Source: a virus
DNA length: 24,977 bases
Virus record (IMG/VR): IMGVR_UViG_3300021957_004192
Coordinates: 1-24,977 of that record
Reading direction: 5' to 3' (one strand)
Position numbers and translations under genes: made by a program
The notes under the pieces: generated by a model
Told to the model about the DNA's origin: nothing
Database searches by the model: none
The model's input: the letters and a program-made list of their open reading frames with translations, nothing else
Shown: positions 1-6,541 of the stretch, one piece after another
Position numbering within the stretch: position 1 is the first letter of the stretch
Layout: every line of letters starts with the position of its first letter

Positions 1-210
1 TTCAACACCCTCGTCTTCTAAAAACTCAGGTAAAGTTTCAACTTCAAAGCCTGCGACCATTGAATCTAGTGTTTCTTCGCCATGTGCCGCAAATCTAGCA
101 TTATTTTTAACGAAATCTGATGTTTCGCCTGGATTAGATTCGGGTAAATGAGGCTTGACATCACTCTCACTTTCGTTTATAATGTTCAGTATGTTTCGTA
201 TATCATGCAT
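1..210 (-). CDS. Late phage protein with capsid-targeting-like N terminus (3' end beyond window)
   Basis: The minus strand is open for 70 codons from an ATG at 210 down to the window edge, with no stop. The N terminus reads MHDIRNILNIINESES, a short amphipathic segment ending I-N-E before Ser. This resembles the T4 capsid targeting sequence (MKTYQEFIAE), which the prohead protease cleaves after Glu in an L/I-x-E context. The rest that is visible is acidic and has no recognised domain. A late element, GATAAATA, lies on the same strand at 247-240, about 30 bases before the start, which fits late expression. The gene is divergent from uvsE. I do not recognise the protein. That it is an internal head protein is inferred from the N terminus and the promoter only. 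Confidence 0.6.
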   Translation of the reverse strand, partial: MHDIRNILNIINESESDVKPHLPESNPGETSDFVKNNARFAAHGEETLDSMVAGFEVETLPEFLEDEGVE

Positions 211-239
211 AGGTTTTATTTTCCATCACTTTATAAGAG

Positions 240-247
240 TATTTATC
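240..247 (-). promoter_or_regulatory. T4-type late promoter element (GATAAATA, minus strand)
   Basis: Read on the minus strand, TGATAAATACTC precedes the leftmost minus-strand gene. In T4 the TATAAATA element spans about -13 to -6, so transcription would start near 234, 24 bases before the ATG at 210. No sigma70 -35 box is visible at the right distance. Confidence 0.55.
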
Positions 248-248
248 A

Positions 249-1271
249 ATGTTTACAGATAATAATATTAAACGCATCGGTTTCGCCTGCAAATGGTCTG
301 AAGTCAATGACAAGCAACAAGTAGTTTCTACAGAGGGACTCAACACAGGTGGCACCACATTGACGTGGTTGCGTAATAACCCTGACAAAGCAGAAGACAA
401 GATGTGGGAAGTCATGGAGCGTAATCTGACTAATACATACAATCTTGTATCTAAAGTTGCCACTCTACCCTTATCATTACGTATGGTACGTCTAACTAGT
501 GATATGATGACTGGTTACACTCACCCGGAGTTTGCATACTTCTACAAACAGGCTGACGTTCGTAATCGTATGGAGCAACTATGTGCGCCTATCGGTGAGG
601 TTGCACGTGCCAACAATGTCAGACTATCGTTTCATCCAGGTCAGTTTACAGTTCTTGCATCAGCAAGTGAAGGCATAGTAAATAATAGTATAACGGAGTT
701 TGAGTATCATGTGGATATGGCAAGGGCAATGGGATACGGCAAGTCCTTTCAGGACTTCAAAATCAACGTACATATCTCAGGACGTAAAGGTCCCCAAGGT
801 ATCATCGATGTCTTACCTAGACTATCACCCGAGGCACGTAACACAATCACAATCGAAAACGATGAGATGTCGTGGGGCCTTGACGCAAGCCTCGAACTCG
901 CCGATCATCTTGCACTCGTATTGGACATACACCATCACTGGGTCAAAGACGGAGAATATATTCTACATACCGATGATCGATGTAAACGTATAATCGACTC
1001 ATGGCGTGGTGTTCGTCCTGTTATTCATTACTCAGTATCACGTGAGGATTATCTTACAGGTCATAACATTGATCATAAGCCTGACTTAAATACTCTGCTA
1101 GAATCAAATCACAAGAAGCAAAAACTCAGGGCTCACTCTGACTTCTACTGGAACAATGCAGTCAATGACTGGGCACTTGATCATTTATCATGGGCTGACA
1201 TGATGTGCGAGTCTAAAGCAAAAAATCTTGCGTCATTCAAATTACATGATAAGTACTTAGAGAGGAACTAA
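249..1271 (+). CDS. uvsE: UV damage endonuclease (UvsE/UvdE family)
   Basis: This 340-residue protein has the UvsE TIM-barrel fold family signature. The enzyme nicks DNA 5' of UV photoproducts in an alternative excision repair pathway and uses metal ions. Visible motifs are IGFACKW near the N terminus, FHPGQF with His129, Glu203 in the ENDE motif, D226-I-H-H-H-W231, and His296-Ser-Asp298 near the C terminus. These fit the His/Glu/Asp metal cluster of the family. The length is close to that of bacterial UvsE. The start at 249 is the first Met and has only a weak upstream AAGAG. The gene ends exactly where the next ATG begins. In a surface-water phage this probably repairs phage DNA in irradiated hosts. 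Confidence 0.93.
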   Translation: MFTDNNIKRIGFACKWSEVNDKQQVVSTEGLNTGGTTLTWLRNNPDKAEDKMWEVMERNLTNTYNLVSKVATLPLSLRMVRLTSDMMTGYTHPEFAYFYKQADVRNRMEQLCAPIGEVARANNVRLSFHPGQFTVLASASEGIVNNSITEFEYHVDMARAMGYGKSFQDFKINVHISGRKGPQGIIDVLPRLSPEARNTITIENDEMSWGLDASLELADHLALVLDIHHHWVKDGEYILHTDDRCKRIIDSWRGVRPVIHYSVSREDYLTGHNIDHKPDLNTLLESNHKKQKLRAHSDFYWNNAVNDWALDHLSWADMMCESKAKNLASFKLHDKYLERN

Positions 1272-1685
1272 ATGTTAGATAAAATTAAAAGCATGTTCGG
1301 TCAGAAAAAACCCGAACCAAAAAAGAAAGCGGCACCTAAACTGAGTGAGAAAGAAAAAGCAACCAGAGCCGGAGAACCTTGGGTATCTATCTTAGACATG
1401 CAACTTGATCCTGAAGATATAAATAATGGTGCATTTGAAATGGATTGGAACGACAAGTTCGTGTTAAATCTAATCAAAGCAGGATACAAAGAAAAAGACG
1501 ATGATAACGATGAAGAAATTGTTGACAGATGGTTTCAACAAGTCTGTCGTAATATCGCATTAGAAGTATATGAACAAGCACAAGCAGACCCGCATAATAG
1601 AAAAGACAAGGATCCAATTACTGGTGCAGATATGAGAGTTGTTACTAGTAAAGATTTGGGTGACGGAAGAACAGAGGTAAGTTAA
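1272..1685 (+). CDS. Conserved phage protein of unknown function
   Basis: This 137-residue protein starts on the base after the uvsE stop, so the two are probably translated together. The first 30 residues are very basic (KKPEPKKKAAPK). A compact core follows with the motif GEPWVSILDMQLDPEDI, an acidic stretch (KDDDNDEE) and a helix beginning IVDRWFQQVCRNIALE. The layout of a Lys/Pro-rich tail followed by GEPWVSxLDxxxDP looks familiar to me from marine T4-like phages, but I know no function. No membrane segment or catalytic motif is visible. Confidence 0.85.
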   Translation: MLDKIKSMFGQKKPEPKKKAAPKLSEKEKATRAGEPWVSILDMQLDPEDINNGAFEMDWNDKFVLNLIKAGYKEKDDDNDEEIVDRWFQQVCRNIALEVYEQAQADPHNRKDKDPITGADMRVVTSKDLGDGRTEVS

Positions 1686-1686
1686 T

Positions 1687-1791
1687 ATGTATGATATAAC
1701 TGAGAAAGGTCAAAAACAATTTAAACGAGTAGAATATCTACTATTAGGATTATATCCAATGATTATTTGGATGTTTTGGATGATTGATTAA
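1687..1791 (+). CDS. Small single-pass membrane protein, 34 residues
   Basis: A 34-codon frame begins with MYDITEKGQKQFKRVEYLL and ends in a hydrophobic segment rich in Leu, Ile, Met and Trp (LLLGLYPMIIWMFWMI). It fills the space between the 137-residue gene (stop at 1683-1685) and YggX, and its stop TAA shares a base with the YggX ATG at 1791. The tight fit on both sides and the good membrane helix support a real gene. The basic N-terminal half followed by a hydrophobic C terminus suggests a protein with its N terminus in the cytoplasm. No clear ribosome binding site is seen. Function is unknown. Confidence 0.6.
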   Translation: MYDITEKGQKQFKRVEYLLLGLYPMIIWMFWMID

Positions 1792-2111
1792 TGGAAACAG
1801 TAGTCTTTTGTAAAAAGTATAATGAAGAATTACCAGCAATGTCGTTCCCACCTTTACCAGGACAAGCCGGTAAAGACTTAATGGAAACTGTGTCGCAAAA
1901 AGCCTTTGATGCATGGAAACTACATCAAACTACTCTTATTAATGAACGCAGATTAGACTTGTCTGTGCAGGAAAACAGAACGTTTCTCATAGAAGAAATG
2001 CACAAATTTTTTGAAAATAAAGAAGTCGCACAAGCCGAAGGTTATGTTGATCCAAACAAAACACTCGACAATGCTGTACAATCGTATCAGCCTCCCCTTA
2101 TAAACGATTAA
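1791..2111 (+). CDS. yggX: YggX-like Fe(II)-trafficking / oxidative damage protection protein
   Basis: The 106-residue product matches YggX along most of its length: an N-terminal VVFCKKY with the conserved Cys7, then PPLPGQAGKDLMETVSQKAF (family pattern P.LPG..G..I...IS..AW), W42 and the block HQTTLINERRLDL, which corresponds to HQTMLINEKKLNM in enterobacterial YggX. The EGYVDP motif closes the domain. YggX is a small cytosolic protein that protects Fe-S clusters and limits Fenton chemistry. It is mainly known from beta- and gammaproteobacteria. It overlaps the preceding small gene by one base. This may be a host-derived gene that maintains iron-sulfur enzymes during infection; that role is inferred. 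Confidence 0.88.
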   Translation: METVVFCKKYNEELPAMSFPPLPGQAGKDLMETVSQKAFDAWKLHQTTLINERRLDLSVQENRTFLIEEMHKFFENKEVAQAEGYVDPNKTLDNAVQSYQPPLIND

Positions 2112-2113
2112 AA

Positions 2114-3511
2114 ATGTACGATGATATTAGAGATACTCTGGACCCCGGGGTAGCAGAACATATATTAGATCACATCAGCAATAACATCGACCAAGGCCTA
2201 TCTAGTTGGGAAATATTTCATGCCTATAGAACAGTAGGCACTGATGATGTGTTTATGATTTCTCCAGGGTTGTGCATGTTACCGAGTGAAATTTATGAAG
2301 GTGAGTGGTGGAATGAGGGAGGCGAATACCATCAAGCAATAGTTAAACTAATAGCAGAATTTATGTGGATGCGGGCTCAACTACAAGGTAAAGACAAATT
2401 TGTTATGCTCATGGATTCTGAAGGGTATACCCAGAGAGATATGAAAATTTGGTCTGACGTTTTTTATGAAATATCAATGTCACACTTAGCAAACTTTGGA
2501 GCGGAAAAACCTCGAAGTTCACATTTCATTATGATTTTTGCTGGAGCCGCACATCATTTAAATTATGAATATGCAAAAAAACATAAAGAAGATTATGAGT
2601 TAATGGAAGGTATGACTATTATTCTTTCTAATAATTTAGAAGAAAATATAGCAACTCACTATCAAGGTCTGGATGATGAGAAGAAAAAAGAAATACAAAA
2701 AATAAACAGTAAACCAAAAATAAAACCATGGAAATTTTTATTTTACAATAATCATCCTAAGTTGAATAGAGTATATTTTGTAGGACAAATTATTCGTAGA
2801 AATCTACACGATCAAGGTTTAATGTCATTAAGATTAGATGAAGGTCAATTTGATAGTATCATTACTTATCATGCAAACCCTGCATCACCGGGTTATACTA
2901 CGATCAATGAAGAATATTTTCCTGAATCAGGAAAATGGATATTTCAAGCATTATTAGACAACAGGCCGATAGTTGAAAATTTAAAGCCTCTAGGGTTTAA
3001 AAATCATTCTGATGTAGACGTGGATCATAAGCACGGTAATGAAGGAAATGAAAAGTTGCATTTTGCTAGTAGTATGCAACATCATGTACAACAATGTTAT
3101 TTTGCTATTATAACAGAAACAAAGTATTTCCATGATAGAAGTGTTATCCGTGACGGCCGCAAAATCGTAACTACTTTGGACACAAATTTTTTAGATAGTA
3201 TTACTTTTACTGAAAAAACATTTAAGTTTCTAATAGCAAAAATTCCATTTATTTTATGTGGTATGCCCAACTCTTTAAAAGTATTACGTGATATGGGATA
3301 TAAAACCTTTTCTCCTTATATAAACGAAGCATACGATTTATTAGAAGATGATGAAAGCAGAGCAATAGCCATTGCTGATGAGATTGAAAGGTTATGCAAT
3401 ATGTCTGATGAATGGTGGGTAGAAACACAAAAAGCACTCATTCCAAGAATGGAACACAACTTCAAAATGGTTAGTTCCATTACCCATAGAAACTATCGAT
3501 TTTATCTATAA
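2114..3511 (+). CDS. Glycosyltransferase-like protein
   Basis: This 465-residue protein has no signal peptide. The C-terminal half resembles a family often found in phages and surface-sugar loci: a motif with LFYNNHPKLNRVYFVGQI (compare the N-RxHR entry motif), a central YFAIITET, then FTEKTFKFLIAKIPFILCG and an LKVLRDMGYKTFSPYI block. The TEKTxK...PF pattern is like the nucleotide-sugar binding region of GT10-type fucosyltransferases. The N-terminal 200 residues are not recognised. By eye the gene is more A-rich than its neighbours, which could mean separate acquisition. It may modify host surface sugars, phage DNA or virion proteins. The enzymatic assignment rests on motif resemblance only. 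Confidence 0.55.
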   Translation: MYDDIRDTLDPGVAEHILDHISNNIDQGLSSWEIFHAYRTVGTDDVFMISPGLCMLPSEIYEGEWWNEGGEYHQAIVKLIAEFMWMRAQLQGKDKFVMLMDSEGYTQRDMKIWSDVFYEISMSHLANFGAEKPRSSHFIMIFAGAAHHLNYEYAKKHKEDYELMEGMTIILSNNLEENIATHYQGLDDEKKKEIQKINSKPKIKPWKFLFYNNHPKLNRVYFVGQIIRRNLHDQGLMSLRLDEGQFDSIITYHANPASPGYTTINEEYFPESGKWIFQALLDNRPIVENLKPLGFKNHSDVDVDHKHGNEGNEKLHFASSMQHHVQQCYFAIITETKYFHDRSVIRDGRKIVTTLDTNFLDSITFTEKTFKFLIAKIPFILCGMPNSLKVLRDMGYKTFSPYINEAYDLLEDDESRAIAIADEIERLCNMSDEWWVETQKALIPRMEHNFKMVSSITHRNYRFYL

Positions 3512-3518
3512 AATTTAA

Positions 3519-3534
3519 TTTACCCTTTTTACCC
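3519..3534 (+). repeat. Two direct copies of TTTACCC upstream of an early promoter
   Basis: TTTACCC occurs at 3519-3525 and 3528-3534, nine bases apart, and the second ends 8 bases before the -35 box at 3543. The same heptamer or its complement lies just upstream of the early promoters at 8938 and 14878. It may be a regulator site. Confidence 0.4.
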
Positions 3535-3542
3535 ATAAAGGC

Positions 3543-3571
3543 TTGCAATATGCGTAGTTATTGCGTATAAT
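3543..3571 (+). promoter_or_regulatory. Early sigma70-type promoter of the RNase H-like gene
   Basis: TTGCAA at 3543-3548 and TATAAT at 3566-3571 are separated by exactly 17 bases. The segment GCGTATAATA also occurs at the 8938 promoter. Transcription should begin near 3578, leaving a leader of about 28 bases. Confidence 0.85.
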
Positions 3572-3586
3572 AGTATCTTATTAAAT

Positions 3587-3594
3587 GATAAATA
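3587..3594 (+). promoter_or_regulatory. Possible late promoter element (GATAAATA)
   Basis: TGATAAATAAG lies 12 bases before the ATG of the exonuclease gene. It would give the gene a second, late start near 3600, in addition to the early promoter. The placement is good, but the predicted leader is only about six bases. Confidence 0.4.
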
Positions 3595-3605
3595 AGAGAC
3601 TTTAA

Positions 3606-4610
3606 ATGAAATACGCCCTCATAGACACAATGAATGCTTTCTTCCGTGCAAAGCATGTTGCATCACGCAATGCAGATACATGGGAAAAGATAGGTATGGC
3701 TCTGCATCTGACTCTAGGGTCGGTCAATCAAGCAGTTCGTAACTATGGCGTTGATCATGTAGTCTTTTGTTTAGAAGGTCGTTCATGGCGTAAAGAGTTT
3801 TATACTCCATACAAAGCCAATCGCAAAGTAAAAGAACAAGACTTGACTGAAGCAGAGATTGAAGAAAGTGAAATGTTCTGGGAGACTTATCAAGCATTGA
3901 CTACATTCTTAATTGAGAAAACTAATGTAACAGTCTTACGTGATCCGAATGCTGAGGCTGATGATTGCATAGCACGTTTTGCCGCACTACACCCTGATGA
4001 TGAACATATCATTATTTCTACTGATACTGACTATTTACAGTTGCTATCAGAGTCTGTTCATATGTACAATGGTGTCAACAAACAGTTGATTACGATTGAC
4101 GGGTACTTTGATGATAGAGGCAGACCAGTCATTGACAAAAAGACTCAGGAGCATAAGACATTAGAAGACCCTCAGTATCTATTGTTTGAGAAGTGTATGC
4201 GTGGTGACACTAGTGATAATGTATTCAGTGCATATCCAGGTGTACGTAAGAAGGGTACTAAGAACAAGACAGGTCTAATAGAAGCATATGCTGATAAAGA
4301 CAAAGGTGGTTTCAACTGGAATAACATCATGTTACAACGTTGGACTGATCACAATGAAATCGAACACAGGGTACGTGATGATTATGAACGTAATCGTACA
4401 TTGATCGATCTTACAGCACAACCATTAGAGTTTAGAAATGCTACTGATGATGTTGTAAAGAACGGTGTTAATAAAGATAATGTTGCACAAGTTGGTGTAC
4501 ACTTTATGAGATTCTGTGGTAAGTATGAACTTAACAGAATCAGTGATCAGGCTGATGTGTATTCTAAATGGTTGAACACACCATATACTGGGAAACTAGC
4601 AAATGGTTAA
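3606..4610 (+). CDS. rnh: T4 RNase H-like 5'-3' exonuclease / flap endonuclease
   Basis: This 334-residue protein belongs to the PIN/FEN family and is close in plan to T4 RNase H (305 residues), which removes RNA primers and flaps from lagging-strand DNA. Visible metal-ligand segments are LIDTMN with Asp7, EADDC at 117-121, STDTDY with Asp140 and Asp142, and GDTSDN at 200-205. The WRKEFYTPYKANRK motif parallels WRRDFAYYYKKNR of the T4 enzyme, and YERNRTLIDL parallels YKENLVLIDF. A helix-3-turn-helix region follows GDTSDN. It sits behind its own early promoter. Together with the DNA ligase at 10291 it provides Okazaki fragment processing. Confidence 0.88.
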   Translation: MKYALIDTMNAFFRAKHVASRNADTWEKIGMALHLTLGSVNQAVRNYGVDHVVFCLEGRSWRKEFYTPYKANRKVKEQDLTEAEIEESEMFWETYQALTTFLIEKTNVTVLRDPNAEADDCIARFAALHPDDEHIIISTDTDYLQLLSESVHMYNGVNKQLITIDGYFDDRGRPVIDKKTQEHKTLEDPQYLLFEKCMRGDTSDNVFSAYPGVRKKGTKNKTGLIEAYADKDKGGFNWNNIMLQRWTDHNEIEHRVRDDYERNRTLIDLTAQPLEFRNATDDVVKNGVNKDNVAQVGVHFMRFCGKYELNRISDQADVYSKWLNTPYTGKLANG

Positions 4611-4653
4611 AACTGAAAACAAAATTTACGTATATGAACTTAACGGAGAAAAA

Positions 4654-5121
4654 ATGATATTAGATGTAGAACTAACAGCAAAGCCTATCAAAGATGATGA
4701 GTTTTGGATTTTAACAGACGGTGAACGTAAAGTAGGTAATGTTTGTGCAAACAACGTAGGAACATTCAACGTAACTTTACAAAATGATGTATTTGAATTT
4801 GAGTCTATCAAAAAGATTCAAAAGAAAACAAATATTAAATTCATAGCACCTAAAGAATCTACTGCTAAAGTAGATACACCTTACCCAGAGTATCCTACTA
4901 CAGCAAGGACATATAACTCTGTGTATGATGTTAAACGAGGTCTTCATGTCTTTACAAAGACTAAGAAATCAAAATGCTTCCATGCCGCAGGGTACTTTGT
5001 AGTTGAACACAACGGTATTGATCAAGTAATATTTTGCCCAAAATATATTTTTATTCAACGATATCCGTATCAAGGACCGTTTAAAACTAGAGAAGAAGCA
5101 AAAAATCTGATAAATATATAA
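4654..5121 (+). CDS. Conserved phage protein of unknown function
   Basis: I chose the ATG at 4654 because GGAG at 4645-4648 stands five bases before it. An in-frame ATG at 4603, overlapping the exonuclease stop, would add 17 residues and cannot be excluded. The product (155 residues from 4654) has a small N-terminal beta-rich unit (AKPIKDDEFWILTDGERKVG). A distinct C-terminal unit has FHAAGYFVVEH, then FCPKYIFIQRYPYQGPFKT. No catalytic residues are obvious. The last codons run into a GATAAATA late element at 5109-5116 that probably serves the next gene. Confidence 0.8.
   Translation: MILDVELTAKPIKDDEFWILTDGERKVGNVCANNVGTFNVTLQNDVFEFESIKKIQKKTNIKFIAPKESTAKVDTPYPEYPTTARTYNSVYDVKRGLHVFTKTKKSKCFHAAGYFVVEHNGIDQVIFCPKYIFIQRYPYQGPFKTREEAKNLINI
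5109..5116 (+). promoter_or_regulatory. Late promoter element overlapping the end of the 4654 gene
   Basis: GATAAATA forms part of the last codons (CTG ATA AAT ATA TAA). The predicted start is near 5122, seven bases before the ATG at 5129, which has no visible Shine-Dalgarno sequence. Confidence 0.45.
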
Positions 5122-5128
5122 GCATATT

Positions 5129-5329
5129 ATGTTACACATAAAAGATTTTGTGAACAAGGTGTCGTTAGGAGAGAGCAAGAAATCAAATACAGTTGTTCTT
5201 TCTATCGATCACGCCAGGGGTTTACGAGACGAACTAGTTATGTTGTTATCAGATTTGCATGATTTAAAAAAGGAAAAAGACAATGAAGAAACAATTGATG
5301 TACAAGTTAAAGGCGGCTCTTTCAAGTGA
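5129..5329 (+). CDS. Small phage protein with possible capsid-targeting-like N terminus
   Basis: This 66-residue protein begins MLHIKDFVNKVSLGES, an amphipathic helix ending L-G-E before Ser, which could be a prohead-protease site. The remainder has a helix (SIDHARGLRDELVMLLSDLH), a charged linker and a C-terminal strand VDVQ-like end (IDVQVKGGSFK). A late element sits directly upstream and no Shine-Dalgarno sequence is visible. The stop TGA overlaps the GTG start of the next gene. I do not know the function. The targeting reading is weaker here than for the proteins at 22915 and 20951. Confidence 0.75.
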   Translation: MLHIKDFVNKVSLGESKKSNTVVLSIDHARGLRDELVMLLSDLHDLKKEKDNEETIDVQVKGGSFK

Positions 5330-5625
5330 GTAGAAGCCAACCACACGTCATCCTGGAATACGTTGATAAAGATACATACAAATGCGATCAGATTATCGAA
5401 GCATCTGGCATTTGGGCAGTATACTACGATGACCAGCCTATCAACCTAAAATCATCACATTACTTAAATGGTGATGCGGCTCCGAAATATAAAAAGACAA
5501 GTTTTTCTAATCCGGGCCATGCAAGAAACTTATGCAGAAAATTAAATGCACAATTTAAAACGGACAAATTTACTGTAGTATTCTTAAACGCCGGACGTAC
5601 AGTATATCCGGATGAAATTTCCTAA
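5326..5625 (+). CDS. Unknown small protein with GTG start
   Basis: The 99-residue frame starts with GTG at 5326, overlapping the previous stop as GTGA, so translation is probably coupled. AAAGGCGG lies about ten bases upstream. The sequence suggests a small alpha/beta domain: an N-terminal strand region (HVILEYVDKDTYKCDQIIEA), GIWAVYYDDQPINLKSSHYL, a helix (GHARNLCRKLNAQF) and a final strand (FTVVFLNAGRTVYPDE). The end overlaps the next gene by 14 bases. No family is recognised. Confidence 0.72.
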   Translation: MSRSQPHVILEYVDKDTYKCDQIIEASGIWAVYYDDQPINLKSSHYLNGDAAPKYKKTSFSNPGHARNLCRKLNAQFKTDKFTVVFLNAGRTVYPDEIS

Positions 5626-6031
5626 AAACAAAGAAAAAATTACTGAAGCCATTCTTAAAGAACTACCCGAAGGTATAGTACCGGCTAGTATGCCCATAGG
5701 CGATATCGTATTTAAAATGTGGCTGACAGGTAGAGGTGGACAAGGCTTACGACTTAGTGATGAAGGACTCAAATTATTTGAGTTAGCAAAACTTACATAC
5801 TATGATTTTGAGTTAGGACTTAATCCCAAGTCAATGCACAAAAAAAGAATCATTGCTCCAGAAGCATTTATACAAGAAATAATTAAAAAGATCGAATGCC
5901 CATATTACCTTGGTGTCCACAAAATAAGAGGTAAAAAGGGAGAACCTTTTATCAGAGTTTACGAACATAAGACAGCAATGATGATCACATTGCATGGTAA
6001 TTTAAGAGAATATTTAGAATCCCAAGTATGA
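5612..6031 (+). CDS. Conserved phage protein of unknown function
   Basis: This 139-residue protein is moderately basic. It contains FKMWLTGRGGQGLRLSDEGL followed by KLFELAKLTYYDFEL, which looks like a helical, possibly winged-helix, segment, then a helix APEAFIQEIIKKIECPYYLG and a beta-rich end (KTAMMITLHGNLREYL). No catalytic pattern is evident. The start at 5612 lies inside the preceding gene (14-base overlap). Its stop TGA is part of the first copy of a 10-base tandem repeat at 6024-6043. Confidence 0.78.
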   Translation: MKFPKNKEKITEAILKELPEGIVPASMPIGDIVFKMWLTGRGGQGLRLSDEGLKLFELAKLTYYDFELGLNPKSMHKKRIIAPEAFIQEIIKKIECPYYLGVHKIRGKKGEPFIRVYEHKTAMMITLHGNLREYLESQV

Positions 6032-6043
6032 CAAAGTATGACA
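6024..6043 (+). repeat. Tandem 10-base direct repeat with a third partial copy
   Basis: AAGTATGACA occurs twice without a gap (6024-6033 and 6034-6043). The core GTATGACA recurs at 6088-6095. Ten-base spacing puts the copies on one face of the helix, as in protein-binding sites. The first copy includes the stop codon of the upstream gene. Confidence 0.5.
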
Positions 6044-6287
6044 CTTTGGAAAGAGGTTAATAAATGAACATGCTCTTTTGTGTTCATGTATGACATTTGT
6101 TCGTACATAAAAGTGTAAGGTCACCACATTTTTATAGACGTTACAAAAAGTAGCAAAAGCAAATATAAGGCATAAATAGTCATTGTAGGAGGGTCCTACA
6201 TAGTAGTATTTTTTACGCATTTCTAAAAACCTTTTTTAGATGAGTAATTAAAACTACGTCCTTTGCAATACACACACGGAGACAACA
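6032..6287. other. Non-coding segment with repeats and hairpins (256 bases)
   Basis: No convincing gene is present. The segment holds the GTATGACA repeats, a CAAAGT/ACTTTG inverted repeat (6032-6048), an ATGAACA/TGTTCAT hairpin (about 6064-6087) and a CATAAATA late element (6171-6178). A perfect 7-bp hairpin TGTAGGA-GGG-TCCTACA follows (6184-6200), then an AT-rich TCTAAAAA/TTTTTAGA palindrome (6222-6240). A nine-codon frame at 6064 is too short to call. The segment could be a regulatory or replication site, or the leader of the small gene at 6288. Confidence 0.5.
6171..6178 (+). promoter_or_regulatory. Late promoter element (CATAAATA) with hairpin at predicted start
   Basis: CATAAATAG is followed at 6184-6200 by the perfect stem TGTAGGA/TCCTACA with a GGG loop. 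With T4 geometry the transcript would begin at about 6184, so the hairpin would form at the extreme 5' end. Confidence 0.45.
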
Positions 6288-6407
6288 TTGAAAAAACTCT
6301 TTAGCATGAAGCAATACTGTCCTAATTGCGAGACTTTTGGTGAAGTAATGTTATTCGTAACAACTACTTGGATCATGGTACACGCAATTGGTCAAATTAG
6401 CATTTAG
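6288..6407 (+). CDS. Small CPNC-motif membrane-like protein, 39 residues
   Basis: A TTG at 6288 preceded by CGGAGA (about five bases away) opens a 39-codon frame. An ATG at 6306 is an alternative start. The product begins MKKLFSMKQYCPNCETFGE, where CPNC looks like half of a zinc ribbon. It ends in a hydrophobic stretch (VMLFVTTTWIMVHAIGQISI) that could cross the membrane. A clear terminator follows at 6445. The Shine-Dalgarno sequence, the Cys pair and the terminator support a real gene. The function is unknown. Confidence 0.55.
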   Translation: MKKLFSMKQYCPNCETFGEVMLFVTTTWIMVHAIGQISI

Positions 6408-6444
6408 TTAATTACAGTTCCTCAGAGAAAACTCAGTAAAACAG

Positions 6445-6476
6445 AAATGCCCATTTCGTAAGATTTGGGCATTTTT
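6445..6476 (+). terminator. Rho-independent terminator
   Basis: A 9-bp perfect stem AAATGCCCA (6445-6453) / TGGGCATTT (6466-6474) with a 12-base loop runs into TTTTT. It closes the transcript of the 6288 gene and insulates it from the promoter that starts four bases further on. Confidence 0.85.
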
Positions 6477-6479
6477 CTA

Positions 6480-6509
6480 TTGACATTGGGTACCGAATTC
6501 GTGTATACT
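6480..6509 (+). promoter_or_regulatory. Early sigma70-type promoter of the lipoprotein-cupin operon
   Basis: TTGACA at 6480-6485 and TATACT at 6504-6509 are 18 bases apart. The sequence TTGACATTGGGTAC is identical to the start of the 8938 promoter. The predicted leader to the ATG at 6542 is about 26 bases. Confidence 0.78.
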
Positions 6510-6541
6510 ATATAAACACTTGACACATATAGGTACACAGA

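Noticed and set aside
1083-1093. TTAAATACT inside uvsE, resembling a late element
   Set aside because: It lies in the middle of a coding region with no gene start close downstream.
6064-6093. A nine-codon open frame (MNMLFCVHV) with AAGAGG upstream
   Set aside because: It is too short and coincides with an ATGAACA/TGTTCAT inverted repeat, so structure explains it better.
6489-6500. Adjacent GGTACC and GAATTC, like a cloning linker
   Set aside because: They fall in the spacer of a normal early promoter whose TTGACATTGGGTAC is shared with the 8938 promoter. A chance arrangement is more likely than vector sequence.
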